Made by a program: the position numbers and the translations under genes
Part shown: positions 1 to 6,272 of the stretch, piece after piece
Layout: every line of letters starts with the position of its first letter
Position numbering within the stretch: position 1 is the first letter of the stretch
The notes under the pieces: generated by a model
What the model was told of the DNA's origin: nothing
What the model saw: only the letters and a program-made list of their open reading frames with translations
Databases searched by the model: none
NCBI GenBank assembly: GCA_900547195.1
Contig: URFQ01000087.1
Coordinates: 1-9,219, forward strand
Length of the DNA: 9,219 bases
Direction: 5' to 3'
Source of the DNA: an uncultured Butyricicoccus sp.
GTDB taxonomy: Bacteria > Bacillota > Clostridia > Oscillospirales > Butyricicoccaceae

Positions 1-76
<76 letters not shown>

Positions 77-143
77 AGATATTTCCGAAAATAGAAGTTT
101 TTGGGGTACGCGATATTTGATTGTCGCATTGTGGTAGCTCAAT

Positions 144-190
144 GGGGGCATACTTTTCATTTTGCAGGCTCCCAGCTGAGCTATACCCCC
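144..190 (-). pseudogene. Decayed tRNA-Ala 5' half (tRNA-like mini-hairpin)
   Basis: Positions 169-194 repeat positions 55-80 exactly: 26 bp covering the first 22 bases of tRNA-Ala plus 4 leader bases. After the D-arm the copy loses tRNA identity. It has no anticodon loop, T-arm or CCA. The bases after the match read CCTGC, as in a tRNA-Ala(TGC) anticodon stem with four bases lost before it, so the source may have been such a gene (inference). The fragment can still close a 7-bp acceptor-like helix, GGGGGTA (190-184) with TGCCCCC (150-144), around a GCTC/GAGC D-like stem. It is therefore either a remnant or a retained tRNA-like leader structure, directly behind a consensus promoter. Confidence 0.7.
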
Positions 191-194
191 AGAT
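169..194 (-). repeat. 26-bp direct repeat of the tRNA-Ala 5' end (other copy 55-80)
   Basis: Positions 55-80 and 169-194 are identical and lie 114 bp apart. The match covers the tRNA 5' terminus and its first four leader bases, and stops on both sides at single mismatches (54/168 and 81/195). It could support recombination between tandem tRNA genes, or be the scar of one. Confidence 0.9.
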
Positions 195-211
195 GTCTGA
201 TGACAATAGCT

Positions 212-240
212 ATTATACGGAAGAACGAGTATTTTGTCAA
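212..240 (-). promoter_or_regulatory. Consensus sigma-A promoter for the tRNA transcript
   Basis: On the minus strand, -35 TTGACA (240-235) is followed by a 17-bp spacer and -10 TATAAT (217-212). Both hexamers match consensus perfectly at the optimal spacing. The expected start near 205 lies about 15 bases before the tRNA remnant, with tRNA-Ala downstream. Such strength is typical of stable-RNA genes. Confidence 0.9.
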
Positions 241-241
241 G

Positions 242-259
242 AATTTTCTAAAGAAAATT
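242..259 (-). other. AT-rich hairpin after the AraC-type gene
   Basis: A 7-bp inverted repeat, AATTTTC/GAAAATT with a TAAA loop, lies 20 bp beyond the stop of the AraC-type gene and abuts the -35 box of the tRNA promoter. The stem has a single G-C pair and no U-run follows, so it is a poor terminator candidate. No better one was seen for this gene. Confidence 0.3.
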
Positions 260-279
260 TGCTCAATCCGTTACTTTTT

Positions 280-1128
280 TTATGGCCGGATAATCGGCAT
301 CCACACTTCGAATTTTGCATCTTGCGGATCGGCATTCAGGTATTGTTCAATATCGGGCGCTTTGCTCCATTCATAACCCGATGAAGGCATCCATTCGGTT
401 ACCATGCGGCATTCGAGCTCCTGTATGGCTGTTGGCATCGGGCCATGCCCCGAGAAAATTGCCCACTTTCCCGCCGGCACTACAAACTCCGTCATTCCAT
501 CCGGGACGGGAGCATTGCTTGTCACAGCAATATAATAAAAATTTGGTGTATCAGAATCGCAGCTGCTTACCCCCAACAACCCCGGCACTTTTCCATCTGC
601 CAGCGCCAAAAGCTCTTCTATTTGTCCGCTCTGCGCCACTTCGCCCCAGAATCTTGGAATCTGCGCAAAGTTTTCTTCTAAATCAGGTTGAATTGCTTGG
701 CAAAATCCAACAACCCGAAATGCATCCATCTCTTCTAGGCGGTATTCGATCTGCTCTGATCCGCGCACGGAAAGTTGGAACGCAATCCGCGCATAGGCCT
801 TGAGCGGCACACCTGGTTTTTGTGCCGACGACGGCGGCATTCCGTGCACCGCTTGAAATGCACGGTTGAACGCTGTCGGGGACTCATACCCATACCGCGC
901 TGCCACATCTGCAACCCGGTCTCCCCGCTGTAAATCCTCCGCTGCAAGCGTCATCTTTCGCCGGCGGATATATTCGGACAGCGGCACACCTGCCATATAT
1001 GAAAACATGCGCTGAAAATGATAACTCGAACAGCATGCAATTTGTGCCGCTCGCTCACGGTCAATCGTCCCTGTCAAATGGCTTTCCACATACTCCATTG
1101 CTTCATTTAATCGCTCTATCCACTGCAT
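280..1128 (-). CDS. AraC-family transcriptional regulator with GyrI-like effector-binding domain
   Basis: This predicted 282-residue cytoplasmic regulator has two parts. Residues about 1-105 form an AraC/XylS DNA-binding domain that begins MQWIERLNEAMEYVESHL. Its first helix-turn-helix is near 25-45 and the second near 72-97, with the typical VADVAARYGYESPTAFNRAF signature. Residues about 120-282 resemble the GyrI/SOUL-type ligand domain of Rob- and BmrR-like proteins, ending in the typical FEVWMPI strand. Such proteins usually sense small lipophilic or drug-like compounds; the effector here is unknown. I chose the ATG at 1128 because GGAGG (1141-1137) lies 8 bases upstream, whereas the in-frame ATG at 1143 has no ribosome site. 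The gene is divergent from gltX. No efflux pump or other obvious target is adjacent, so the target may be itself or distant. Confidence 0.9.
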   Translation of the reverse strand: MQWIERLNEAMEYVESHLTGTIDRERAAQIACCSSYHFQRMFSYMAGVPLSEYIRRRKMTLAAEDLQRGDRVADVAARYGYESPTAFNRAFQAVHGMPPSSAQKPGVPLKAYARIAFQLSVRGSEQIEYRLEEMDAFRVVGFCQAIQPDLEENFAQIPRFWGEVAQSGQIEELLALADGKVPGLLGVSSCDSDTPNFYYIAVTSNAPVPDGMTEFVVPAGKWAIFSGHGPMPTAIQELECRMVTEWMPSSGYEWSKAPDIEQYLNADPQDAKFEVWMPIIRP

Positions 1129-1161
1129 TCCTCTTGCCTCCATTTGTTTTGTGTCATCACT

Positions 1162-1190
1162 AGTATAACAGGAATACCGTATTTTGTCCT
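1162..1190 (-). promoter_or_regulatory. Promoter of the AraC-type gene
   Basis: The minus strand has -10 TATACT (1167-1162) preceded by TGT, giving an extended -10. The -35-like hexamer AGGACA (1190-1185) lies 17 bp upstream. The start would fall about 26 bases before the chosen ATG. Confidence 0.6.
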
Positions 1191-1274
1191 CGCAATCCCT
1201 GCCTCCTTCTGCGAGATTTTCAGCAGCTTCGGTATATTTTGCATTTCATATGGGTATCCTGAATCAATTCCACA

Positions 1275-1305
1275 AAAAACAGGATATGTGAAAATCACTG
1301 TTTTT
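1275..1305. repeat. Inverted repeat in the araC-type/gltX divergent region
   Basis: AAAAACAG (1275-1282) is mirrored by CTGTTTTT (1298-1305). Nested in it is the dyad GTGA-AAA-TCAC (1288-1298). It sits between the two divergent promoters and could be an operator, for instance for the adjacent AraC-type protein, or a remnant hairpin. Apart from this repeat and the promoters, nothing else was seen in 1129-1453. Confidence 0.45.
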
Positions 1306-1357
1306 CGTACAAAAGCACAAAACATGCCATGAGGTATAAGAAAATGCCTGCATTGCC

Positions 1358-1385
1358 TTGCAATCACGACCATTTGTGGTAAAAT
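1358..1385 (+). promoter_or_regulatory. Promoter of the gltX-glnS operon
   Basis: The -35 TTGCAA (1358-1363) and -10 TAAAAT (1380-1385) are separated by 16 bp. TGG directly before the -10 gives an extended -10 element. The predicted start near 1392 leaves a leader of about 60 nt. No T-box specifier or antiterminator motif is visible in that leader. Confidence 0.6.
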
Positions 1386-1453
1386 AAATGAGTATCATGC
1401 TGGCCAAATGTGTGATTTTGGCGGGCTATCCTTTTGATTCGGAGAGAAATACC

Positions 1454-3112
1454 ATGATGGATTGGAAGTATCTTGCGGAAAAGCTGTTTCCGCATATTGT
1501 AGAGACCCCGGAGCAGGTAGAAGCACGCTATCCAAAGCGTGTACTGCCTGAGGGCGCAAAGGTCACCCGTATGGGGCCCAGCCCAACCGGATTTATGCAT
1601 CTGGGCAACCTATACGGCGCACTTGTGGACGAGCGTCTGGCGCATCAGTCGGGCGGCGTGTTCTATCTGCGTATTGAGGACACCGACCGCAAACGCGAGG
1701 TCGAAGGCGGCGTGCAGACAATTATCGACGCCTTTTCTTCCTTCGGCCTGCCCTTCGACGAGGGTGCAACGCTGGACGGGGAAACCGGCGCTTACGGCCC
1801 TTATCGCCAGTCGCAGCGCGCGGAAATTTATCAAACCTTCGTCAAATCTCTGATGGCGCGCGGTATGGCGTACCCCTGCTTCTGCACCGAAGAAGAGCTT
1901 GCGGCTGCACATACAGAACAGGAAAAGAACAAGGAAAATTTCGGTTACTATGGCAAGTATGCCATTTGGCGCGACCGCACTATGGAAGAGATTGAAGCCG
2001 AGCTTGCCAAGGGCACGCCCTATGTCGTCCGCTTCCGCTCGGAAGGCAGCATCGAAAATAAGGTGCGCCATGAAGACCTGGTCAAGGGCAAGATGGAAGT
2101 GACGGAGAATGATCAGGACGTCGTCATCCTCAAGTCCGACGGTATCCCGACCTATCATTTCGCCCATGTCGTCGATGACCATCTGATGGGCACCACCATC
2201 GTTGTGCGCGGTGAAGAGTGGCTGGCGACCTTGCCGGTACACCTCCAACTGTTCCGCGCCATGGGCTGGAAGGCGCCCAAGTACGCTCACACCGCGCAGC
2301 TCATGAAGATCGACCAGGAAACCGGCGGCAAGCGCAAGCTGTCCAAACGCAAGGATCCCGAGCTGGCGCTCACCTACTATGCGAAAGAAGGTTATCCGGC
2401 TCCCTGTGTGCTTGAGTACCTCATGACGCTGCTCAACTCCAACTTTGAGGAGTGGCGCCGCGCCAATCCGGATGCGCCGATGAACGATTTCCCGTTTTCA
2501 ACCAGGAAAATGAGCGGTTCGGGCGCGCTGTTTGATATCGATAAGCTCAAGGACGTTTCCAAGAACGTCATTTCCCACATGACCGCAGAAATGGTTTACA
2601 ACTACGTTTCCGCATGGAGCGCACAATATGATCCTGCGTTTTACGCCCTCTTTACCCGGGAACCGGACAAGACCCGTGCATTTCTCGCCATTGGCCGCGG
2701 CGGCAAAAAGCCACGCAAGGATATCGCGTTGTGGAGCGATGTGAAGCCTTATATGGATTTCCTGTTTGACGAGTTGTTCCAGCCCGATTACACCATGCCG
2801 GAACGTGTGTCCATTGAGGATGCCCAGGCAATTTTGAGTGATTTTGCGCATGCCTTCGATGAAAACGACACGCCGGACGGCTTTTTTGACAAAATGAAGG
2901 CCATTGCAGAAGCCCATGGCTACGCGGCGGAAACCAAGGCATACAAGCAGAACCCGGATCGGTACAAGGGCGCGGTAGGCGATGTATCAATGGTTGTCCG
3001 CGTTGCGGTTGCGGGCCGTCAGAATGCGCCTGACCTGCAAAGCGTGATGCACATTATGGGCCGTGAGCAGGTGCTCGCCCGCGTGGCTGCATGTAAAGAT
3101 GCGCTCAACTAA
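1454..3112 (+). CDS. gltX: Glutamate--tRNA ligase (GluRS)
   Basis: This class I aminoacyl-tRNA synthetase charges tRNA-Glu with glutamate, using ATP, in the cytoplasm. The 552-residue product has the Rossmann-fold HIGH region at about 41-52 (GPSPTGFMHLGN), the LRIEDTDRKR motif at 72-81, and a KMSKS-type loop KRKLSKRKDPE at 293-303. A long, less familiar C-terminal tRNA-binding region follows. It is longer than the roughly 470-490 residues of common bacterial GluRS, a divergence I associate with some Clostridia. The ATG at 1454 is preceded at 7 bases by GGAGAG (1441-1446). An upstream in-frame ATG at 1388 lies at or before the predicted transcript start and lacks a ribosome site. The gene is followed after 23 bp by glnS in the same operon. 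With a GlnRS present it probably discriminates against tRNA-Gln, but that is inference. Confidence 0.95.
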   Translation: MMDWKYLAEKLFPHIVETPEQVEARYPKRVLPEGAKVTRMGPSPTGFMHLGNLYGALVDERLAHQSGGVFYLRIEDTDRKREVEGGVQTIIDAFSSFGLPFDEGATLDGETGAYGPYRQSQRAEIYQTFVKSLMARGMAYPCFCTEEELAAAHTEQEKNKENFGYYGKYAIWRDRTMEEIEAELAKGTPYVVRFRSEGSIENKVRHEDLVKGKMEVTENDQDVVILKSDGIPTYHFAHVVDDHLMGTTIVVRGEEWLATLPVHLQLFRAMGWKAPKYAHTAQLMKIDQETGGKRKLSKRKDPELALTYYAKEGYPAPCVLEYLMTLLNSNFEEWRRANPDAPMNDFPFSTRKMSGSGALFDIDKLKDVSKNVISHMTAEMVYNYVSAWSAQYDPAFYALFTREPDKTRAFLAIGRGGKKPRKDIALWSDVKPYMDFLFDELFQPDYTMPERVSIEDAQAILSDFAHAFDENDTPDGFFDKMKAIAEAHGYAAETKAYKQNPDRYKGAVGDVSMVVRVAVAGRQNAPDLQSVMHIMGREQVLARVAACKDALN

Positions 3113-3135
3113 TTTTCAATTGGGGGATTCACTAT

Positions 3136-4794
3136 ATGATGGAAGATGTAAACAATTTTCTCACGGAAATCATTGACGCCGATCTCTCGGCAGGCCTGAC
3201 CGAACAGATCCACACCCGTTTCCCGCCCGAGCCGAACGGCTATCTGCACATCGGTTCCGCGAAGGCAATTTACATCAACTGGTCAATTGCCAAAAAATAC
3301 AATGGTAAGTTTAACCTTCGCTTTGACGATACTAACCCGGTGCGCGAGGACGACGAATATGTGCAGGCCATCCAGAAGGATATCGAATGGCTGACCGGTG
3401 AGATGCCGAACGGCGGCGTTTTTTATGGCTCGGACTATTTTGAAACCTGTTATGAATGCGCTGTCGCGCTCATTAAGGACGGCAAGGCTTATGTCTGCGA
3501 CCTGTCACAGGAGGAAATGCGCGCCCAGCGCGGCACGCTGACCCAGCCCGGTCAGAACAGCCCGTATCGCGACCGCTCGGCGGAAGAAAATCTTTCGCTG
3601 TTCGAGCAGATGCGCGCCGGCGCGTTCCCGGACGGTTCCAAGACCCTGCGCGCCAAGATCGATATGGCTTCCCCGAATATGAATATGCGCGATCCAGCGA
3701 TTTACCGCATTGTACGCGCACATCATCATCGTCAGGGCGACAAGTGGTGTATTTATCCACTCTACGACTTCGCCCACCCCATTCAGGACGCGCTTGAGGG
3801 GATTACCCACTCGATGTGCTCCATTGAGTTCGAAAACCATCGCCCACTGTATGAGTGGGTCGTGGACAACTGCCCCCTGCCCCACCATCCCAAGCAGCGC
3901 GAATTTGCACGCCTGAATGTCACCCATACGGTAATGAGCAAACGTTACCTGCGCCAGCTTGTGTTCGAAGGCCATGTGGAGGGCTGGGATGACCCGCGCA
4001 TGCCCACTCTATGCGCCCTGCGCCGCCGTGGCTACACGCCGGCTTCCATCCTGGATTTTGTCAAGCGCGCGGGCATTGCCAAGGCAAATTCTCTGGTGGA
4101 TATCCGTCTGCTCGAACATTGCATCCGCGAAGAGCTGAACGAAACCGCCCTGCGCCGCATGGCGGTCACCGAACCGGTCAAGCTGACCATTACGAACTAT
4201 CCGGCAGATAAGACCGAGTATTTTGAGGTGCCGAACAACCCGCGTGACGAGTCGGCCGGCACCCGCAAGGTCCCCTTTACCGGCACGGTTTACATTGAAA
4301 AGAGCGACTTTGCCGAGGTTCCGCCCCCGAAGTTCCAGCGTCTCAAGCCGGATGGCGAGGTGCGCCTGATGGGCGCTTATATTGTGAAGTGCAACGAGAT
4401 CGTGAAGGATAAAAACGGCGAAATTGTCGAGTTGAAGTGCACCGCAGACCTCGAGACCGCGAACGGTATGCCGGCCGATGGCCGCAAGGTCAAGGGCACC
4501 ATCCACTGGGTATCTGCTATGCACGCGGTCGACGCGACCTGCTACCTTTACGACAATCTCTTTACGCTCGAAAACACCGGCGATGTTCCCGAGGGTACCG
4601 ATTATCTGGATTACCTAAACCCGGAGTCTCTTAAAAAGCTTGAAGGCTGCAAACTGGAACCTTCGGTTGCTGATGTCCCCGCCGGCACACGCATGCAATT
4701 TGTCCGCATGGGCTACTTTATCAAAGATAAAGAACCCGGCCGCTACAACCGCATCGTCACCCTGAAAGACAGTTTTGCAAAAACACTTCAGTAG
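3136..4794 (+). CDS. glnS: Glutamine--tRNA ligase (GlnRS)
   Basis: GlnRS attaches glutamine directly to tRNA-Gln, bypassing the Glu-tRNA-Gln amidotransferase route used by most Bacillota. The 552-residue product shows the GlnRS-specific HIGH region PPEPNGYLHIG at 30-40, LRFDDTNP at 61-68, the HVEGWDDPRMPT block from about 280, and the KMSKS-type loop VMSKR at 266-270. Two C-terminal beta-barrel anticodon-binding domains follow to the end. Its length matches the E. coli type, and there is no YqeY-like extension as in some clostridial fusions. The start ATG at 3136 has GGGGGA 8 bases upstream; the next codon is also ATG. It is cotranscribed with gltX and ends before a strong terminator. In Bacillota such enzymes are usually thought to be horizontally acquired. 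Confidence 0.96.
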   Translation: MMEDVNNFLTEIIDADLSAGLTEQIHTRFPPEPNGYLHIGSAKAIYINWSIAKKYNGKFNLRFDDTNPVREDDEYVQAIQKDIEWLTGEMPNGGVFYGSDYFETCYECAVALIKDGKAYVCDLSQEEMRAQRGTLTQPGQNSPYRDRSAEENLSLFEQMRAGAFPDGSKTLRAKIDMASPNMNMRDPAIYRIVRAHHHRQGDKWCIYPLYDFAHPIQDALEGITHSMCSIEFENHRPLYEWVVDNCPLPHHPKQREFARLNVTHTVMSKRYLRQLVFEGHVEGWDDPRMPTLCALRRRGYTPASILDFVKRAGIAKANSLVDIRLLEHCIREELNETALRRMAVTEPVKLTITNYPADKTEYFEVPNNPRDESAGTRKVPFTGTVYIEKSDFAEVPPPKFQRLKPDGEVRLMGAYIVKCNEIVKDKNGEIVELKCTADLETANGMPADGRKVKGTIHWVSAMHAVDATCYLYDNLFTLENTGDVPEGTDYLDYLNPESLKKLEGCKLEPSVADVPAGTRMQFVRMGYFIKDKEPGRYNRIVTLKDSFAKTLQ

Positions 4795-4801
4795 GAATTT
4801 T

Positions 4802-4831
4802 GAGGACAGGCAGAAAGCCTGTCCTCGTTTT
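4802..4831 (+). terminator. Intrinsic terminator of gltX-glnS
   Basis: A perfect 10-bp stem GAGGACAGGC / GCCTGTCCTC with loop AGAAA is followed by GTTTTGTT. It begins 7 bp after the glnS stop codon. Confidence 0.95.
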
Positions 4832-4841
4832 GTTCGCATAA

Positions 4842-4879
4842 AAAACGGCGTAGTATCCATCTGGATATTACGCCGTTTT
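4842..4879 (-). terminator. Terminator of the corrinoid protein gene (bidirectional form)
   Basis: A long inverted repeat, AAAACGGCGTA...TACGCCGTTTT continued by TATCCA/TGGATA, with one mismatched position (4853/4868). It has a T-run on the minus-strand side (4845-4841) and T's on the plus side. It lies 15 bp after the minus-strand stop and also backs up the glnS terminator between the converging genes. Confidence 0.9.
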
Positions 4880-4894
4880 CATGGTTGTAAGTAA

Positions 4895-5533
4895 TTAGCA
4901 AGCAGTGCAAAGTTCCAGGGCCACATCCGCGGCGGTTGCAGCGTCCGGGGTATACTTGTCAGCACCAATGGAGTCGCAGAACGCCTGAGTGATCGGAGCG
5001 CCGCCGATCATAACCTTCACCTTACCGTTCATCTCAGAAGCAGCCAAAGCGTCTACAACGTTCTTCATCTCAGCCATGGTCGTAGTGAGCAGAGCCGAGC
5101 AGCAGATAATCTGCGCCTGATTTTCACGGGCAGCGTCGATGAACGCTTCCGGAGCAACGTCGACGCCCAGATCGATAACCTTTAAGCCCTTGCCTTCCAT
5201 CATCATCTTCACAAGGTTTTTCCCAATATCATGCAGGTCTCCGCGAACCGTACCGATGATTGCAGTGCCGCGGTCTTCTACGTCGCCGCTGGACATATGG
5301 GGCTTCAAAACCTCAACACCCTTATTCATTGCACGGGCAGCAACCAGAACTTCCGGTACAAAAACTTCGCCGTTGCGGAACTTTTCACCGATGATGCCCA
5401 TGCCAGCCAAAAGGCCGTTCTCCAGAATTTCCTTGGGTGCAACGCCCTCATCCAGAGCCTGCTGGACGGCAGCCTTTACCTTCGGTGCGCGGCCAGCCTG
5501 GAGCAGTGTGCTAATTTCCTCAAGAATTGCCAT
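4895..5533 (-). CDS. Corrinoid (cobalamin-binding) methyltransferase partner protein, MtbC/MttC-like
   Basis: This 212-residue cytoplasmic protein would carry a methylcorrinoid between a substrate-specific methyltransferase and an acceptor methyltransferase. Residues about 1-85 form the helical B12-cap domain. Residues 88-212 form the Rossmann-like B12-binding domain with DLHDIG at 99-104 (His101 is the axial cobalt ligand), SALLTTT at 146-152 and GGAP at 177-180. Length and order match the methylamine/methanol/betaine corrinoid proteins (MtbC, MttC, MtaC). The ATG at 5533 has AGGAGG (5548-5543) 9 bases upstream; the longer open frame to 5731 has no ribosome site and spans the promoter. No MttB-, MtaB- or MtbA-type gene or corrinoid activase is adjacent, so the substrate is unknown and the protein is an orphan here. 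A cobalamin riboswitch lies upstream on the same strand. Confidence 0.92.
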   Translation of the reverse strand: MAILEEISTLLQAGRAPKVKAAVQQALDEGVAPKEILENGLLAGMGIIGEKFRNGEVFVPEVLVAARAMNKGVEVLKPHMSSGDVEDRGTAIIGTVRGDLHDIGKNLVKMMMEGKGLKVIDLGVDVAPEAFIDAARENQAQIICCSALLTTTMAEMKNVVDALAASEMNGKVKVMIGGAPITQAFCDSIGADKYTPDAATAADVALELCTAC

Positions 5534-5627
5534 AATAATTATCCTCCTCAGATTCTCAGTGACTTCGTAGCCGGATCCCTGTACCAACTTCCTACATTGC
5601 AAGGCATCCATCTTTTTTGATGTACCT

Positions 5628-5660
5628 ATTATCGCACAAGCTGCCCAAAACGTCTTGTGC
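5628..5660 (-). promoter_or_regulatory. Putative promoter and overlapping dyad operator of the corrinoid gene
   Basis: On the minus strand an extended -10, TGC-GATAAT (-10 at 5633-5628), lies 17 bp after a weak -35, AAGACG (5656-5651). A 7-bp dyad GCACAAG (5634-5640) / CTTGTGC (5654-5660) covers the spacer and -35, as an operator would; it could equally form an RNA hairpin in a longer transcript. The leader from this promoter would be about 88 nt. The sequence between here and T2 (5661-5767) is AT-rich with no other recognised signal. Confidence 0.45.
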
Positions 5661-5767
5661 ATTCTTTTTATTTTTTGAAGTATTTTGCCCTTTTGTCGAT
5701 ATGCACTTTCACAAAATGCTGCTTTCTCCAAATGGCATATTTACAAAACCGTACAATCTGCAACATA

Positions 5768-5800
5768 AAAACGCCTGAATTCAGCTAAAACAGGCGTTTT
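5768..5800 (-). terminator. Intrinsic terminator T2 after the structured RNA element
   Basis: A perfect 10-bp inverted repeat AAAACGCCTG / CAGGCGTTTT has a 13-nt loop that includes the palindrome CTGAATTCAG. On the minus strand the 3' arm ends in TTTTTATGTTG. The repeat is symmetric enough to work in both directions. It lies 31 bp beyond the structured element and 235 bp before the corrinoid gene, so it would end most transcripts coming from the riboswitch. Confidence 0.8.
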
Positions 5801-5830
5801 GTCCAATTTTGTACCGTTTTATACCACACT

Positions 5831-5943
5831 ACCCATGCGGCAGTCCAACTTTCCCGCCTGCCATGTAGGAAAAATAGGAAGTTGGGGCGGGCGGTTGGTG
5901 AACCGCCGCAAGCCGGTCTCTGAGGAGACAACCGGCATCTGGG
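5831..5943 (-). ncRNA. Unidentified multi-helix structured RNA candidate between two terminators
   Basis: The element is closed by a long-range helix CCCATGC (5831-5837) with GCATctGGG (5935-5943). Inside are two strong hairpins. One is GGCGGTT-GGTG-AACCGCC (5890-5907). The other has GCCGG/CCGGC outer and TCTC/GAGA inner pairs (about 5912-5936). There is also a pseudoknot: GGCAG/CTGCC (5839-5862) encloses a strand whose CCAACTT pairs with AAGTTGG further on, and CCCGCC can pair with GGCGGG as an alternative. No convincing open reading frame overlaps it. The strand is not certain because the helices read equally well on both. Minus is favoured by the upstream promoter plus riboswitch and by T2 downstream. 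I do not recognise the family. Confidence 0.5.
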
Positions 5944-5976
5944 CGATGGTCATACAGTTATTCCGGTTCGGCATAC

Positions 5977-6011
5977 AAAAAGCCTGCTTCATGCAGTGCA
6001 CGCAGCAGGCT
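5977..6011 (-). terminator. Intrinsic terminator T1, expression platform of the cobalamin riboswitch
   Basis: On the minus strand the stem AGCCTGCT (6011-6004) / AGCAGGCT (5988-5981) is followed by TTTTG. The 3' arm with one flanking base each side (AAGCAGGCTT, 5989-5980) is also perfectly complementary to AAGCCTGCTT (6106-6097) at the 3' end of the aptamer. This gives a mutually exclusive antiterminator: bound cobalamin would lock the aptamer, free the arm and allow termination. Confidence 0.85.
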
Positions 6012-6091
6012 CTGAATTTCAGAAAATCGGGCATAACCCAATTGCTGTAAACCCAGATGAGCTGCTCTGTACGGGAACCAATCTCACCTTC

Positions 6092-6257
6092 TGTTCAAGC
6101 AGGCTTCCTGACTAATGGATCTTTGCTGCACTGCGCCTTCTCACCGAATGGCAATGGCATTTTACAGTGCTACTCCTCAATCACAGTGACCGCATCGTTC
6201 GGGATTCTCACCCGATTTCCTATTATCCCTTTGCCAAAGGCACAGGGCACTTGAACA
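6092..6257 (-). ncRNA. Cobalamin (B12) riboswitch aptamer
   Basis: The minus-strand sequence has the ordered landmarks of the cobalamin aptamer class. P1 is TGTTCAAG (6257-6250) with CTTGAACA (6099-6092). Next comes ATAATAGGAAA, then the hairpin TCGGGTGAGAATCCCGA (6215-6199) and GTCACTGTGA (6190-6181), the equivalent of the GCCACTGT box. A peripheral region with GTGAGAAGGCGCAGTG follows. Last is the 3' B12-box TTAGTCAGGAAGCCTGC (6115-6099). Such RNAs bind adenosyl- or methylcobalamin and usually turn transcription off. T1 downstream is a matching platform. It has its own promoter and is not an extension of metY. The first open frame downstream with a good ribosome site is the corrinoid gene, about 560 bases away. 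Confidence 0.92.
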
Positions 6258-6272
6258 TCTTGTTACGTCCTT

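Noticed and set aside
1144..1453. T-box or other riboswitch ahead of gltX
   Set aside because: No AGGGTGG-type T-box sequence, specifier loop or leader terminator is visible; the predicted leader is only about 60 nt.
1610..2290. 226-codon open frame on the minus strand within gltX
   Set aside because: It is antisense to conserved GluRS motifs, with no ribosome site.
4009..4524. 171-codon open frame on the minus strand within glnS
   Set aside because: It is antisense to conserved GlnRS sequence and has no recognisable domain.
5534..5731. N-terminal extension of the corrinoid protein to an upstream start at 5731
   Set aside because: AGGAGG precedes the ATG at 5533, and the protein from there matches the family. 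The extension crosses the putative promoter and dyad and has no homology.
5831..5943. HDV-like or hammerhead ribozyme as the identity of the structured element
   Set aside because: The order of helices does not give the nested double pseudoknot of HDV-type ribozymes, and the hammerhead core CUGAUGA...GAAAC is incomplete (only CTGAGGAG is present).
5819..6034. 71-codon open frame on the minus strand between the riboswitch and the corrinoid gene
   Set aside because: It has no ribosome site, resembles no known family, and runs through the T1 terminator and the structured RNA element, so its sequence is explained by RNA structure.
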